From the NCBI GenBank assembly GCA_031291235.1, contig JARLJL010000006.1, positions 310,001 to 374,000 on the forward strand: a stretch of 64,000 nucleotides of DNA, read 5' to 3'. The position numbers were made by a program, and so were the translations under genes. The notes below the pieces were generated by a model. The model was given only the letters and a program-made list of their open reading frames with translations. It was not told the origin of the DNA and did no database searches. Every line of letters starts with the position of its first letter. Positions within the stretch are counted from its first letter, which is position 1. Positions 37,028 through 46,048 of this stretch are shown piece by piece. This DNA comes from Sulfuriferula sp. (GTDB lineage: Bacteria > Pseudomonadota > Gammaproteobacteria > Burkholderiales > Sulfuriferulaceae).

Positions 37028-38136
37028 TGCGTCAACACAACCATGGCATCCTGGCTCCAGTGCGCATAAATGCGATCACCCCAGGTCAGCCCTTGTCCGC
37101 TATGACGGGTCAGATTCGGCTGTTGCACTTTCAACGTCATGCCGGTAACCAAAGTCAAATGATAGGTGGTGTGAGCGCCGAAATAAGCGATATCGGCCAC
37201 ATCCCCGGCACACCAGTTATGCGGTTTGTCCGGCTGCTCACGCGACAAATGGATTTTCTCCGGGCGCAGCGCAACGCCGACGGCCATGCCCGGTGTGCCG
37301 GTAATGCCGTGACCGACGTAATGCAGGCATTCCGGGCAACGTACGGTGACGTGGTCGGCTTCGTCCTCGACCACCTCGCCTTCAAAAATGTTTACATTGC
37401 CGATGAAATCGGCGACAAGTCGGCTGTTCGGCGTCTCGTAAATCTCGTCCGGCGTGCCGATCTGCAGGAAATAACCCTCGTTCATGACCGCAATGCGCGA
37501 AGCCATGGTCATGGCTTCTTCCTGATCGTGCGTGACCAGCACGCAGGTCACGCCCACCTGTTCGATAATGTTGACCAGCTCCAGCTGGGTCGATTCGCGC
37601 AACTTCTTGTCGAGCGCGCCCAGCGGTTCGTCCAGCAGCAATAATTTGGGACGTTTTGCCAGACTGCGCGCCAAGGCAACGCGCTGCTGCTGTCCGCCAG
37701 AGAGCTGATGGGGTTTACGTTTGGCGAACTTGCCGAGCTGCACCAGCTTGAGCATGGACTCTACCCGCTCCGCCAGCTCGTCCTTGGGCATGCCGTCGCG
37801 GCGCAAGCCGAATGCCACGTTATCCCACACGTTCAGATGCGGGAACAATGCATACGACTGAAACATCATGTTGATCGGCCGCTGATACGGCGGCAGATCG
37901 GTAATATCCTTGCCGGACAGATAAATCCTGCCGGCAGTAGGCGTCTCGAATCCGGCCAGCATGCGCAACAATGTCGACTTGCCGCATCCCGAGCTCCCCA
38001 GCAATGCAAAAATCTCGCCTTTGGCGACGGTCAGCGACACGTTGTCCACTGCCCGCACAGAGCCGTCAAAGACCTTGATAAGCCCGTCTATCCGCAACAA
38101 ATCTTCCAGGACCACGTCGTCCTTTACTGCAGCCAT
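37024..38136 (-). CDS. potG: Putrescine/spermidine ABC transporter ATPase PotG
   Basis: A 370-residue ABC ATPase: Walker A LLGSSGCGKSTLL (about 46-58), signature LSGGQQQRVALARSL, Walker B LLLLDEPLGALD, H-loop LVTHDQEEA, and a C-terminal TOBE-type regulatory domain. Ribosome site GGGGGAAA precedes the start. An 80-base gap with a hairpin separates it from potF. Confidence 0.95.
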   Translation of the reverse strand: MAAVKDDVVLEDLLRIDGLIKVFDGSVRAVDNVSLTVAKGEIFALLGSSGCGKSTLLRMLAGFETPTAGRIYLSGKDITDLPPYQRPINMMFQSYALFPHLNVWDNVAFGLRRDGMPKDELAERVESMLKLVQLGKFAKRKPHQLSGGQQQRVALARSLAKRPKLLLLDEPLGALDKKLRESTQLELVNIIEQVGVTCVLVTHDQEEAMTMASRIAVMNEGYFLQIGTPDEIYETPNSRLVADFIGNVNIFEGEVVEDEADHVTVRCPECLHYVGHGITGTPGMAVGVALRPEKIHLSREQPDKPHNWCAGDVADIAYFGAHTTYHLTLVTGMTLKVQQPNLTRHSGQGLTWGDRIYAHWSQDAMVVLTQ

Positions 38137-38162
38137 TCAATTTCCCCCAGATTGCGATCTGC

Positions 38163-38185
38163 CCTTCCCGCCAGTGCCGGGAAGG
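38163..38185. other. Intercistronic hairpin between potF and potG
   Basis: CCTTCCCG (38163-38170) pairs with CGGGAAGG (38178-38185), 7-base loop, no T-run on the transcribed strand. Such hairpins after binding-protein genes commonly protect the upstream mRNA and lower downstream expression. Confidence 0.55.
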
Positions 38186-38216
38186 TTTCCACCAACACAA
38201 TACATCTGCAACAGAC

Positions 38217-39335
38217 TTACACTCCCGTCTTGAACCGCGTATAGAGCCGGGTCATGACGCGCCGGACATCGTTATTGACGGCGTCGGGTATGACCAGTTT
38301 CTTCTGGTCTTCAGGCGACAGGAAAATAGTCTTGTTGTTGGCCACCACGGGCGTCACATATTTGAGCGAGGCCTTGTTGGGATTGGCGTAAAACACCGTG
38401 TTGGTCAAGGATGCATCCACTTCCGGACGGAGTATGTAATTGATAAACATCAGCGCATTTTCAGGATGGGGCGCATCAACCGGAATAGCCATGGTGTCGA
38501 AGAATGCAAGACCGCCGTTTTTCGGAACCAGCGCCTCGATATTCTGTCCGGACTTGTTCGCAATCGCGCGCCGACGCGCAATATTGATATCGCCGGACCA
38601 GCCCAGCGCTACGCAAATCGAGCCGTTGGCCATATCGTTGATATAGCCGGAAGAAGAAAACAGCGTTACATACGGACGTATCGGTTTCAACACGTTGTAG
38701 GCTGCATTGTAGTCGGCCACATTCTGGCTATAGGGAGGTTTGCCAAGATAATGCAGCGCGGCAGGTAATATTTCCGAAGGGGAATCCAGAAAGGAGACGC
38801 CGCAGGATTTGAGTTTCGCCATGTATTTGGGATTAAATACCAGCTCCCAGGCGTTATCCGGCATGGGCATGCCGCCCAGCGCGGCTTTGACCTTGTCGAC
38901 ATTGATGCCGACCGTGGTATAACCCCACAGCCAGTCCACCAGATACTGATTGCCCGGATCCACCTTGCTCAACTGGGTCAGGAGACTCGGATCCAGATTT
39001 TTCCAGTTAGGCAGCTTGGATTTATCGAGCTTCTGCAGCAAACCACCCTGAATCTGAATTTTCGCCCACTGCGAGGACGGCACCACGATGTCGTAACCGG
39101 TTTGCCCTGCAACCAGTTTGGCATGCAGAATTTCGTTACTGTCGAAATTGTCATAGCGCACCTTGATGCCGGTTTCCTTTTCGAAATTGGCGATCGTATC
39201 CGGTGCAATGTAATCCGACCAGTTATAGATATTCAGGACCTTTTCCTTGTCGGCCCAGGCCGATGAAGCCAGGCCGGCAGTGACCACAGCCGCCGCCAAC
39301 ACAACTGCCAGGCGCTTACTAAACGGTGATTTCAT
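38217..39335 (-). CDS. potF: Putrescine-binding periplasmic protein PotF
   Basis: A 372-residue exported binding protein with a signal peptide cut after SSAWA. The polyamine-binding fold shows in KVLNIYNWSDYIAPDTIANFEKETGIKVRYDNFDSNE, YDIVVPSSQWAKIQIQGG and GYTTVGINVDKV, with the WSD and aromatic residues that hold the amines. It heads the potFGHI operon; GGAAGG lies upstream of the start. Confidence 0.95.
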   Translation of the reverse strand: MKSPFSKRLAVVLAAAVVTAGLASSAWADKEKVLNIYNWSDYIAPDTIANFEKETGIKVRYDNFDSNEILHAKLVAGQTGYDIVVPSSQWAKIQIQGGLLQKLDKSKLPNWKNLDPSLLTQLSKVDPGNQYLVDWLWGYTTVGINVDKVKAALGGMPMPDNAWELVFNPKYMAKLKSCGVSFLDSPSEILPAALHYLGKPPYSQNVADYNAAYNVLKPIRPYVTLFSSSGYINDMANGSICVALGWSGDINIARRRAIANKSGQNIEALVPKNGGLAFFDTMAIPVDAPHPENALMFINYILRPEVDASLTNTVFYANPNKASLKYVTPVVANNKTIFLSPEDQKKLVIPDAVNNDVRRVMTRLYTRFKTGV

Positions 39336-39836
39336 ACCAAGTTATCCTTCCGGTTTAAAGTGTCAAATTTGAAAACCCATGTACATACGAATCCTCCACT
39401 GCAGGTCATTTTGACGTAATTTTTGACATAATTAATTTAGCGCAATCCTATCATGACAATTTCATATGCTGGCAGTCCCCTGTGCAGACTTTTCCCTTTC
39501 ATCCGGCATCGCGGCCTCACATTCTCCAATATGGCATCCGCACAGCCATGCGCGCGCTTCATTATTTTATCCCGATCCGCCTTATGACATGCTTGCGGCA
39601 GTGTAATTATCCATCGCTGCACGATCAATCTGCTGACGAAACCGGATAGCAGCAGACCATGCGCGACCGCTCGTCATGAAGGCATGACGAGTTACCAACT
39701 GTTAACGTATCCGTCTCTGCGTTCCAGCCGGGCCGGACACATCTTTTCAGGAGTTAACGCAACGTTCGCCCAATCACCCTCATACGCTCGGCGAAATCGG
39801 CGAGCGCATCCATCCGTTCAGATATTTCAATTTCGG
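39336..39836. other. Intergenic region between potF and ridA, with tandem 12-mers and two hairpins
   Basis: 501 bases without a credible gene. It holds the potF promoter region at its left. The 12-mers TTTTGACGTAAT (39409-39420) and TTTTGACATAAT (39421-39432) are in tandem. Perfect hairpin CTCGTCATG / CATGACGAG spans 39670-39691, and a second hairpin CGCTCG / CGAGCG spans 39785-39806, near the end of ridA. A short open frame on the minus strand (39437-39628) has no ribosome site and no recognisable content. Confidence 0.55.
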
Positions 39837-40214
39837 TTACGACAACAAGACGATGGCTTCGATTTCAATCAGCACGTCGCGCGGCAAACGCGCAACCTGC
39901 ACTGCCGAACGGGCGGGACGATGACCGCCGAATGCCGCCTCGTAGACGCCGTTCATGGCGGCGAAATCCTGTAAATCCTTGAGAAACACCGTGGTTTTCA
40001 CCACCTGCGCCAGCGAACCGCCGGCGGCTTCAATCACTGCGCGCAGATTGTCGAACACCTGCTGCGTCTGCACCTCGATACCGCCCTCCACCAGACTGCC
40101 GTCTGCGCGCAGCGGAATCTGCCCCGAGGTAAACAGCAACGACCCTGCCTGAATCGCTTGCGAATAAGGGCCGATTGCGGCAGGGGCATTGGGGGTTTGT
40201 ATCGATTTCATCAT
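39837..40214 (-). CDS. ridA: RidA family enamine/imine deaminase
   Basis: A 125-residue RidA/YjgF/UK114 protein. It hydrolyses reactive enamine or imine intermediates such as those released by PLP enzymes or amino-acid oxidases. Typical motifs: IGPYSQAIQAGSLLFTSGQIPL, QTQQVFDNLRAVIEAAGGSL, and the active-site Arg in the RPARSAVQVARLPRDVLIEIEAI ending. It overlaps alr by ATGA and is the last gene of dadA-alr-ridA, where removal of imines formed by DadA is a sensible role. Confidence 0.95.
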   Translation of the reverse strand: MMKSIQTPNAPAAIGPYSQAIQAGSLLFTSGQIPLRADGSLVEGGIEVQTQQVFDNLRAVIEAAGGSLAQVVKTTVFLKDLQDFAAMNGVYEAAFGGHRPARSAVQVARLPRDVLIEIEAIVLLS

Positions 40215-41317
40215 AACTCCTTGGTTGATGTGTCCGAATACGCGAAACGGACACGTTTGACATTACATAACAATTCATAAGCCAGGGTTCCGGCATGCGC
40301 AGCTACGGCGCCCACCGCCACCTGATCGCCCCATAATTCTACCCGACTGCCCAGACCCGCATCCGGAAGATCGGTCAGATCCACCGTCAGCATATCCATG
40401 GAAACCCGACCGATCAACCGGGTGAGTTTGCCATTAACGGCTACCGGCGTACCGGTCGGGGCAACGCGCGGATAACCGTCGGCATAACCGCAAGCCACCA
40501 CGCCTACCCGGGTAGGACGCTCGGCCACGAAAATACCGCCGTAACCAACTGCTTCTCCTGCAGCGAGAGTTCGCACCGAAATCACGGCCGACGCCAGTTG
40601 CATGACCGGACGCAGACTTGCACCTGCCGCGCTGCCAATGCCGCTCTGCTGTCCGGCAAACGGATTCGTCCCATACAGCATGATGCCCGGTCTGGCCCAC
40701 TCTGCATACGCGCCCGGCCAGCCCAGCACACCCGCCGAATTGGACAGACTGACCGGTGCAGCGATGCCGGCCATGCCGGCCCTGAAAGTCTGCATTTGAC
40801 GCATCGTATAACCTGAATCCGGCTCATCCGCACGCGAGAAGTGGCTCATCAATACCACCTGCGCCACATTGGGATGCTGCTGCAATTGCTCATAAACCTG
40901 CCGATAGATGCCGGGGGCGAGCCCGACCCTGTGCATGTCGCTATCCATCTTCAGCCAGACGGTGAGCGGGCTGCGCAAGCGAGCGGCCATCAGCGCCTCA
41001 ACCTGCCACAGATGGTGTACCACGATCCATAGCCGGTTGGCTTCGATCTCGGGCAATTCCGCAGCCTCGAAAAAGCCTTCCAGCAACAGTATCGGGGCCG
41101 TAATGCCGCCTGCGCGCAAGGCCAGCGCTTCCTCGATTGCCGCCACGGCAAAGCCGTCGGCTTCCTCTGCAATGGCCCGCGCGCATTGTATGGCGCCGTG
41201 CCCGTAGGCATTGGCCTTGATCACGGCGAGCGCGCGACCACCGTGCATACGCTTCGCCACACGATAATTATGACGAAACGCATCCAGACGAATATAGGCA
41301 ACGGCAGGACGGCTCAT
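40211..41317 (-). CDS. alr: Alanine racemase (catabolic DadX type by context)
   Basis: A 368-residue PLP enzyme that interconverts L- and D-alanine. The PLP lysine is in [12 protein letters not shown] (about residue 34), and the second-base tyrosine region is MLYGTNPF. Because it overlaps dadA (ATGA) it is probably the catabolic racemase (dadX) feeding D-alanine to DadA, rather than the cell-wall one; sequence alone does not separate the two. Confidence 0.95.
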   Translation of the reverse strand: MSRPAVAYIRLDAFRHNYRVAKRMHGGRALAVIKANAYGHGAIQCARAIAEEADGFAVAAIEEALALRAGGITAPILLLEGFFEAAELPEIEANRLWIVVHHLWQVEALMAARLRSPLTVWLKMDSDMHRVGLAPGIYRQVYEQLQQHPNVAQVVLMSHFSRADEPDSGYTMRQMQTFRAGMAGIAAPVSLSNSAGVLGWPGAYAEWARPGIMLYGTNPFAGQQSGIGSAAGASLRPVMQLASAVISVRTLAAGEAVGYGGIFVAERPTRVGVVACGYADGYPRVAPTGTPVAVNGKLTRLIGRVSMDMLTVDLTDLPDAGLGSRVELWGDQVAVGAVAAHAGTLAYELLCNVKRVRFAYSDTSTKEL

Positions 41318-42582
41318 GACACAGCCCTGCTATCATAGCGGCTCAACCCCAGATCGTCAGCCGCAATGGCCGGACGACGCCCGCCCATCAAATCGGCCAG
41401 CACCTGCGCAGAACCGCAGGACATGGTCCAGCCCAGCGTGCCATGCCCGGTATTGAGCCACAGATTGTCGTAGCGGGTAGCGCCGATGACGGGCGTGCCG
41501 TCAGGCGTCATCGGCCGCAAACCGGTCCAGAACGTAGCCGCAGAAATGTCGCCGCCCTGCGGAAACAGATCGCCCGCCACCATTTCCAGCGTTTCGCGGC
41601 GGCGCGGATTCAGCCTCAGGTTGAAGCCGGCCAGCTCGGCCATGCCGCCCAGCCGGATACGATCGTCGAAGCGGGTAATCGCCACTTTATAGGTTTCGTC
41701 CATGATGGTGGAAACCGGTGCCGCAGCGGCATTGGTGACCGGTACAGTCAGCGAATAGCCCTTGACCGGGTAAACAGGCAGATCAAGGCCCAGTAACTTC
41801 AGCATGGGACGCGAATAACTGCCCATGGCGACCACGAACTGATCGCCCATGATGTGGTCATCCCCAACCTTAACGCCGGTAATCCGGCCATTGGCGCTCA
41901 TTAACCGTTCCACCTGCTGATCGTAAAGAAACACGACACCCAGCTTTTTCGCCTCATCCGCCAGTCGTGAAGTAAACAGTTGGCAATCGCCAGTTTCATC
42001 GCCGGGCAAACGCAGACCGCCCACCAGCTTATCCCTGATCAGCGCCAGCGCCGGCTCAACTCGCGCGCAGCCGTCGCGGTCGAGCAACTCGTAAGCCACG
42101 CCGCATTCGGCAAGCACTGCAATATCCTTGGCCGCCGCATCCAGCTGCTGACTGCTGCGAAACACCTGCAACGTGCCCAGAGTACGATGCTCGTAGGCAA
42201 TACCGGTCTCGGCGCGCAGCGCTTGCAGGCAATCCCTGCTGTATTCAGCCAGGCGCACCATGCGCGACTTATTAAGCGCATAACGCTCGGCAGTGCAGTT
42301 GCGCAGCATCTTGCCTATCCACTGCAACTGCCATATCGAGCCGTCCGGCCACACAGAAAGCGGTGCGTGGCGCTGAAACAGCCATTTAACGGCTTTGAAC
42401 GGTATGCCCGGTGCAGCCCAGGGCGCAGCGTACCCCGGCGAAATCTGGCCCGCATTGGCAAAGCTGGTTTCCATCCCCGGACCAGGCTGGCGGTCTACCA
42501 CCGTCACCTCAAAACCGGCCTTGGCCAGATAATAAGCGCTGGTTACGCCTATCACACCGCTTCCAAGCACAACGACCCGCAT
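41314..42582 (-). CDS. dadA: D-amino acid dehydrogenase
   Basis: A 422-residue FAD enzyme that oxidises D-alanine to pyruvate and ammonia and feeds electrons to the respiratory chain. The dinucleotide fold [30 protein letters not shown] is at residues 3-32, and the C-terminal [41 protein letters not shown] is family-typical. The ATG at 42582 has GGAGG upstream; a 14-residue in-frame extension lacks support. Confidence 0.96.
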   Translation of the reverse strand: MRVVVLGSGVIGVTSAYYLAKAGFEVTVVDRQPGPGMETSFANAGQISPGYAAPWAAPGIPFKAVKWLFQRHAPLSVWPDGSIWQLQWIGKMLRNCTAERYALNKSRMVRLAEYSRDCLQALRAETGIAYEHRTLGTLQVFRSSQQLDAAAKDIAVLAECGVAYELLDRDGCARVEPALALIRDKLVGGLRLPGDETGDCQLFTSRLADEAKKLGVVFLYDQQVERLMSANGRITGVKVGDDHIMGDQFVVAMGSYSRPMLKLLGLDLPVYPVKGYSLTVPVTNAAAAPVSTIMDETYKVAITRFDDRIRLGGMAELAGFNLRLNPRRRETLEMVAGDLFPQGGDISAATFWTGLRPMTPDGTPVIGATRYDNLWLNTGHGTLGWTMSCGSAQVLADLMGGRRPAIAADDLGLSRYDSRAVS

Positions 42583-42768
42583 CGCGAACCTCCAAAATAA
42601 CAAACCGATCAATACTGCAGACAAACAAAGCTTATCCGGCGAGATGTAGCAAAATTATCCATAAGATTATTATTAATAATAACTAATAACCGTATTTTTA
42701 AATTAATCCCACAATTTCCACTAAAAATAATAAAATTAAGGCACTAACACATTATCGATGAGCAACGC
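42583..42768. promoter_or_regulatory. AT-rich divergent control region between dadA and the Lrp-type regulator
   Basis: 186 bases, strongly AT-rich in the middle. It includes a perfect 16-bp palindrome TTATTATTAATAATAA (42667-42682). Lrp/AsnC regulators bind AT-rich, degenerate palindromes between themselves and divergent targets, so this is a likely binding region; the contact positions are not determined. Confidence 0.5.
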
Positions 42769-43269
42769 ATGCGCATACGCACTCACGCCATCCGCGAACT
42801 GGACAAAATCGACCGCAAGATACTTTCCATCCTGCAACGGGACGCCCGCATCCCTATCACCGATCTGGCCGAGCAGGTCGGGCTATCCGTCACGCCATGC
42901 AGCGAACGCGTCAAGCGCCTGGAAAAAGAGCGCGTCATACTCGGCTACCATGCCCGTCTCGACCCGCATGCACTGCAACTGTCGCTGCTGGTATTCGTGG
43001 AAATAAAATTGTCCGCCAAATCGGGAGTCATTTTTGAAAAATTCAAACGTGAAATCATCAAGCTGCCCAGCGTACTGGAATGCCATCTGGTGTCGGGCGA
43101 TTTCGATTACCTGGTAAAAGCCCGCATTCCCAAAATGGCCGACTACAGAAAGCTGCTGGGCGACATACTGCTCACCTTGCCGGGCGCGCAGGAATCGAGA
43201 AGCTACATCGTCATGGAAGAAGTAAAGGAAACGCTGACCCTGCCGTTGACTGAAACCGACGCAAGCTAA
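42769..43269 (+). CDS. Lrp/AsnC family regulator, probably of the dad operon
   Basis: A 166-residue regulator: helix-turn-helix in residues about 10-65 (LDKIDRKILSILQRDARIPITDLAEQVGLSVTPCSERVKRLEKERVI) and the RAM/AsnC ligand domain after it (ECHLVSGDFDYLVKARIPKMADYRKLL). Divergent from dadA, as Lrp-type activators of D-alanine catabolism often are, so alanine is the likely ligand. The ribosome site is weak. Confidence 0.92.
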   Translation: MRIRTHAIRELDKIDRKILSILQRDARIPITDLAEQVGLSVTPCSERVKRLEKERVILGYHARLDPHALQLSLLVFVEIKLSAKSGVIFEKFKREIIKLPSVLECHLVSGDFDYLVKARIPKMADYRKLLGDILLTLPGAQESRSYIVMEEVKETLTLPLTETDAS

Positions 43270-43333
43270 GCGCTGCCGCCGCCATATAGCGCTTATAACG
43301 CCGACAGGAAAAGGTTTCAAATTAAACATCGTC

Positions 43334-43398
43334 TTGACGCCTTTTTATTGTTATAATCGACCGTCTTTTTTGACGTAATCAGACCAAAGCTTTTTATT
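43334..43398 (+). promoter_or_regulatory. Candidate promoters of the DsrE-family gene
   Basis: Two overlapping possibilities. An extended -10, TG-T-TATAAT (43349-43357), with a badly spaced TTGACG upstream; and TTGACG (43370-43375) with TTTATT 17 bases later (43393-43398). The second -35 lies inside the 12-mer TTTTGACGTAAT (43368-43379) that also occurs upstream of potF. Which is used cannot be told from sequence. Confidence 0.45.
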
Positions 43399-43415
43399 TA
43401 ACTTAGGAGATAGAG

Positions 43416-43784
43416 ATGGCTGACAAGCTAATGATTATGATGGTAAACACCGATCCAGCGAATCCTTCTGAATTGGGCGCACCATTCTTCCAAGCTACTG
43501 TAGCTGCTGCAATGGAATATGAAGTTGAAGTGATTCTGACTGCACGTTCCGGCGAATTGGCTGTTAAAGGCTTCGCTGAAAAACTGTTTGTGCAGGAAGG
43601 TTCTCCTAAGAGCGTGTACGACTTTATCAAAGACGCACACGAAGCCGGCGTTAAATTCAAGGTTTGCACCCCAACCTTGGAACTGTGGGGTCACGATCTG
43701 ATCCCAGAAATCGAAGAAACTATCGGCGGCGCTTATGTTATCCAGCAAGCCATGGATGAAGATGTTGTTACCTTGTGCTACTAA
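43416..43784 (+). CDS. DsrE/DsrF-like small protein
   Basis: A 122-residue protein of the DsrE/F/H-like fold (KLMIMMVNTDPANPSELGAPFFQATVAAAMEYEVEVILTARSGELAVKG, later FKVCTPTLELWGHDLIPEIEETIGGAYVIQQAM). DsrE proteins act in sulfur transfer; one conserved-position cysteine is in KFKVCTPTL and another in the last residues (TLCY). Codon use (GCT, GTT, GAA, AAA) differs from its neighbours and is that of a highly expressed gene. It has a strong TAGGAGA ribosome site, its own promoter and a strong terminator, so it is a one-gene transcript. Its exact sulfur-related role is unknown. Confidence 0.85.
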   Translation: MADKLMIMMVNTDPANPSELGAPFFQATVAAAMEYEVEVILTARSGELAVKGFAEKLFVQEGSPKSVYDFIKDAHEAGVKFKVCTPTLELWGHDLIPEIEETIGGAYVIQQAMDEDVVTLCY

Positions 43785-43800
43785 GCAACAAGGCTAACTA

Positions 43801-43830
43801 AAAAAGCGGCGTTTTTACGCCGCTTTTTTT
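43801..43830 (+). terminator. Rho-independent terminator after the DsrE-family gene
   Basis: AAAAAGCGGCG (43801-43811) pairs with CGCCGCTTTTT (43818-43828), 6-base loop, then more T. It is symmetrical, so it would work in both directions. Confidence 0.92.
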
Positions 43831-43853
43831 CATTGCACGCAACACCCGCAATT

Positions 43854-43881
43854 GAACTAAATCCGCTATGCAACAGTCTGT
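43854..43881 (+). promoter_or_regulatory. Candidate sigma-E-type promoter of rpoE
   Basis: GAACTA (43854-43859), 17-base spacer, TCTGT (43877-43881). This is close to the RpoE consensus GAACTT-16/17-TCTGA and lies 74 bases before the rpoE start, fitting autoregulation. Confidence 0.45.
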
Positions 43882-43954
43882 ATTACCAAATAACAGTGCG
43901 GTGATGCAGTATGTTATGGTCACGCATTACAAAGTTCAGGGATGAATATGCACG

Positions 43955-44554
43955 ATGAATGATCGTGATATCGATCAACAACTGGTAGAACGAGTGCAAC
44001 GCGGCGACAAACGTGCATTTAATTTGCTGGTGACGAAGTATGAGCGGCGTTTGATTCGCCTGCTGTCGCGCTTCGTGCGCGATCCGCACGAGGTCGAGGA
44101 CATCGCACAAGAAGCCTTTATCAAGGCTTATCGGGCGCTGCCGACCTTTCGCGGCGACGCAGCGTTTTATACCTGGCTATACCGTATCGGCATCAATACG
44201 GCCAAAAACTATTTGATGTCGCGCGGACGTCGCGCACCGACGACCACCGAGTACGATGCGGAAGAAGCTGAAGGATTTGAAGATGCAACAGGCTTGCAGG
44301 ATCTCAACACTCCCGAGAATGAACTGCTCTCCAAAGAAGTAGCACAAGTAGTCAATGATGCAATGGCGGCTTTACCTGAAGATTTGCGTACAGCTATTTC
44401 ATTGCGCGAAATGGAAGGTTTGAGTTATGAAGAGATTGCCGAGACCATGGGCTGCCCAATAGGTACGGTAAGATCGCGCATATTTCGGGCACGCGAAGCT
44501 ATCGCCCAAAAATTGCGTCCCATACTAGGCACGAATCTGGACACCAGATGGTAA
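43955..44554 (+). CDS. rpoE: RNA polymerase sigma factor RpoE (AlgU type)
   Basis: A 199-residue ECF sigma factor for envelope stress. Region 2 (AFNLLVTKYERRLIRLLSRFVRDPHEVEDIAQEAFIKAYRALPTFRGDAAFYTWLYRIGINTAKN) and region 4 (LREMEGLSYEEIAETMGCPIGTVRSRIFRAREAIAQKL) are complete. It heads an operon with its anti-sigma factor and the periplasmic control proteins, which mirrors rpoE-rseABC and algU-mucABCD. Confidence 0.97.
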   Translation: MNDRDIDQQLVERVQRGDKRAFNLLVTKYERRLIRLLSRFVRDPHEVEDIAQEAFIKAYRALPTFRGDAAFYTWLYRIGINTAKNYLMSRGRRAPTTTEYDAEEAEGFEDATGLQDLNTPENELLSKEVAQVVNDAMAALPEDLRTAISLREMEGLSYEEIAETMGCPIGTVRSRIFRAREAIAQKLRPILGTNLDTRW

Positions 44555-44561
44555 GGAGAAC

Positions 44562-45092
44562 ATGATGCGCAACACAGCACAACAACAGGTCAGCAGCGAT
44601 GAAGACGACCTGAACGGTTATATCTCGGCCGGTATGGACGGTGAGCTCGACGACCATGCCCTGAACCGGATATTGCAGGCCTGCAAACAGGACGCTCATT
44701 GCCAGTCTCAATGGGAAACCTACCATATGATAGGCGATATCCTGCGACAAACACCGCTAACGTCAGGCAATCTGGCCGCGAAGGTAAGCCGGCATCTGGC
44801 CGACGAACCGACCGTACTTGCCCCGCGACGTCAGCGCAATGTCGGCAAATACGCCATGCCCATGGCTGCCTCAATCGCTGCGGTCATGCTGGTCACCTGG
44901 AGCGCGCTGAACTTACCCGGCCCGTCCGCTCATGCACCGGCACCCAGTCTTGCCACTGCCCAACTGCAACAAGACAAATTCAATCAGGTGCAACTGGCCG
45001 ACTTTATAGCGGCGCATCGCGACTATTCGCCCGGCGCTACCTCCCCGTTTGTCAATGCCGCCTACGAAGTGAGTACGGAGCGTAGCCGATGA
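44562..45092 (+). CDS. rseA: Anti-sigma-E factor RseA
   Basis: A 176-residue, single-span membrane protein. The cytoplasmic N-terminal domain (DEDDLNGYISAGMDGELDDHALNRILQACKQDAHCQSQWETYHMIGDILR) binds the sigma factor, with a membrane helix near residues 97-116 and a short periplasmic tail cut during stress. Two adjacent ATG codons follow AAGGAG; the second (44565) has better spacing. It overlaps rseB by ATGA. Confidence 0.93.
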   Translation: MMRNTAQQQVSSDEDDLNGYISAGMDGELDDHALNRILQACKQDAHCQSQWETYHMIGDILRQTPLTSGNLAAKVSRHLADEPTVLAPRRQRNVGKYAMPMAASIAAVMLVTWSALNLPGPSAHAPAPSLATAQLQQDKFNQVQLADFIAAHRDYSPGATSPFVNAAYEVSTERSR

Positions 45093-46048
45093 GATTCTGG
45101 TTGGTATGGGTAGTATTTGCCAGTTTACCCGCGAGTGCAGCAAACCTTGAAAACCCGTCCAATCTTAATGCCTGGCTTAGCCATGTCGCCAAAGCCACGC
45201 AGCAATTGAACTACGAGGGCACCTATATCTATCAGCACGATGACAGCGTGGAAATCTCACATATCGCACATCGCAGGGATAATAGTGAGGAGTTTGCCAA
45301 ACTGGATGCTTTATCCGGCCCGCCGCACACTTTTGTACGCGTCAACGATGCCGTTTACTGCTATATCCCCGAGGGCAACCAGATCAAGGTCGAACGGCAC
45401 CAGTATCATAAATTCTTCCCGGCCATGCTCCCCCTGCCAACAACGCCGATTACGCTGCTCTATACGCTGAAGTCGCTGGGACGAGCGCATATCGCCGACC
45501 ACGACAGTTTCGGCGTCAGCCTGACGCCGCGCGACGATTACCGTTACGGCTACACCGTATGGGCCGACATGGAAACGGGCCTGTTGCTCAAACTGGTAAA
45601 ATTTGACGCCGCTCAACAGATGGCCGGGCAATTCACGTTCACTCAGGTCGACATCGGTCAAGCGCCCGACCGCAAGCAATTCCAGTCCGGCGTGGTCGGT
45701 AAAAAATCCGTTGCCATACCGGATCGGGAAGTTCAGGTACAAACGCATTGGCGTATCAGCAAACTGCCGGATGGCTTCTATCTGGTCATGGAAACCCAGC
45801 GCGACCTGCCCGGAAAAACGCAAAGCGTCATCCATCAGGTATACACCGACGGCCTGGCGACCGTATCCCTGTTTATCGAACCTCTGGCGCAATTGGGCAG
45901 CAACCCGCCGCGCGGCCTGTCCAGCCACGGCATGATGAGCCTGTATGCGCGCCCCATAGGCGCATACCAGGTCACGGCACTGGGTGAAGTCCCTCCCGCT
46001 ACGATCATGATGATGGCTGACAATCTCAATCAGGAAACGTCAAAATGA
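45089..46048 (+). CDS. rseB: Sigma-E regulatory protein RseB (MucB)
   Basis: A 319-residue periplasmic protein with a signal peptide ending SLPASA. It carries the MucB/RseB N-terminal lipoprotein-like domain (NYEGTYIYQHDDSVEISHIAHRRD) and C-terminal domain (PDGFYLVMETQRDLPGKTQSVIHQVYTDGLATVSLFIEP). It shields RseA from proteolysis and senses mislocalised lipoproteins or LPS. Overlaps rseA and rseC. Confidence 0.95.
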   Translation: MRFWLVWVVFASLPASAANLENPSNLNAWLSHVAKATQQLNYEGTYIYQHDDSVEISHIAHRRDNSEEFAKLDALSGPPHTFVRVNDAVYCYIPEGNQIKVERHQYHKFFPAMLPLPTTPITLLYTLKSLGRAHIADHDSFGVSLTPRDDYRYGYTVWADMETGLLLKLVKFDAAQQMAGQFTFTQVDIGQAPDRKQFQSGVVGKKSVAIPDREVQVQTHWRISKLPDGFYLVMETQRDLPGKTQSVIHQVYTDGLATVSLFIEPLAQLGSNPPRGLSSHGMMSLYARPIGAYQVTALGEVPPATIMMMADNLNQETSK

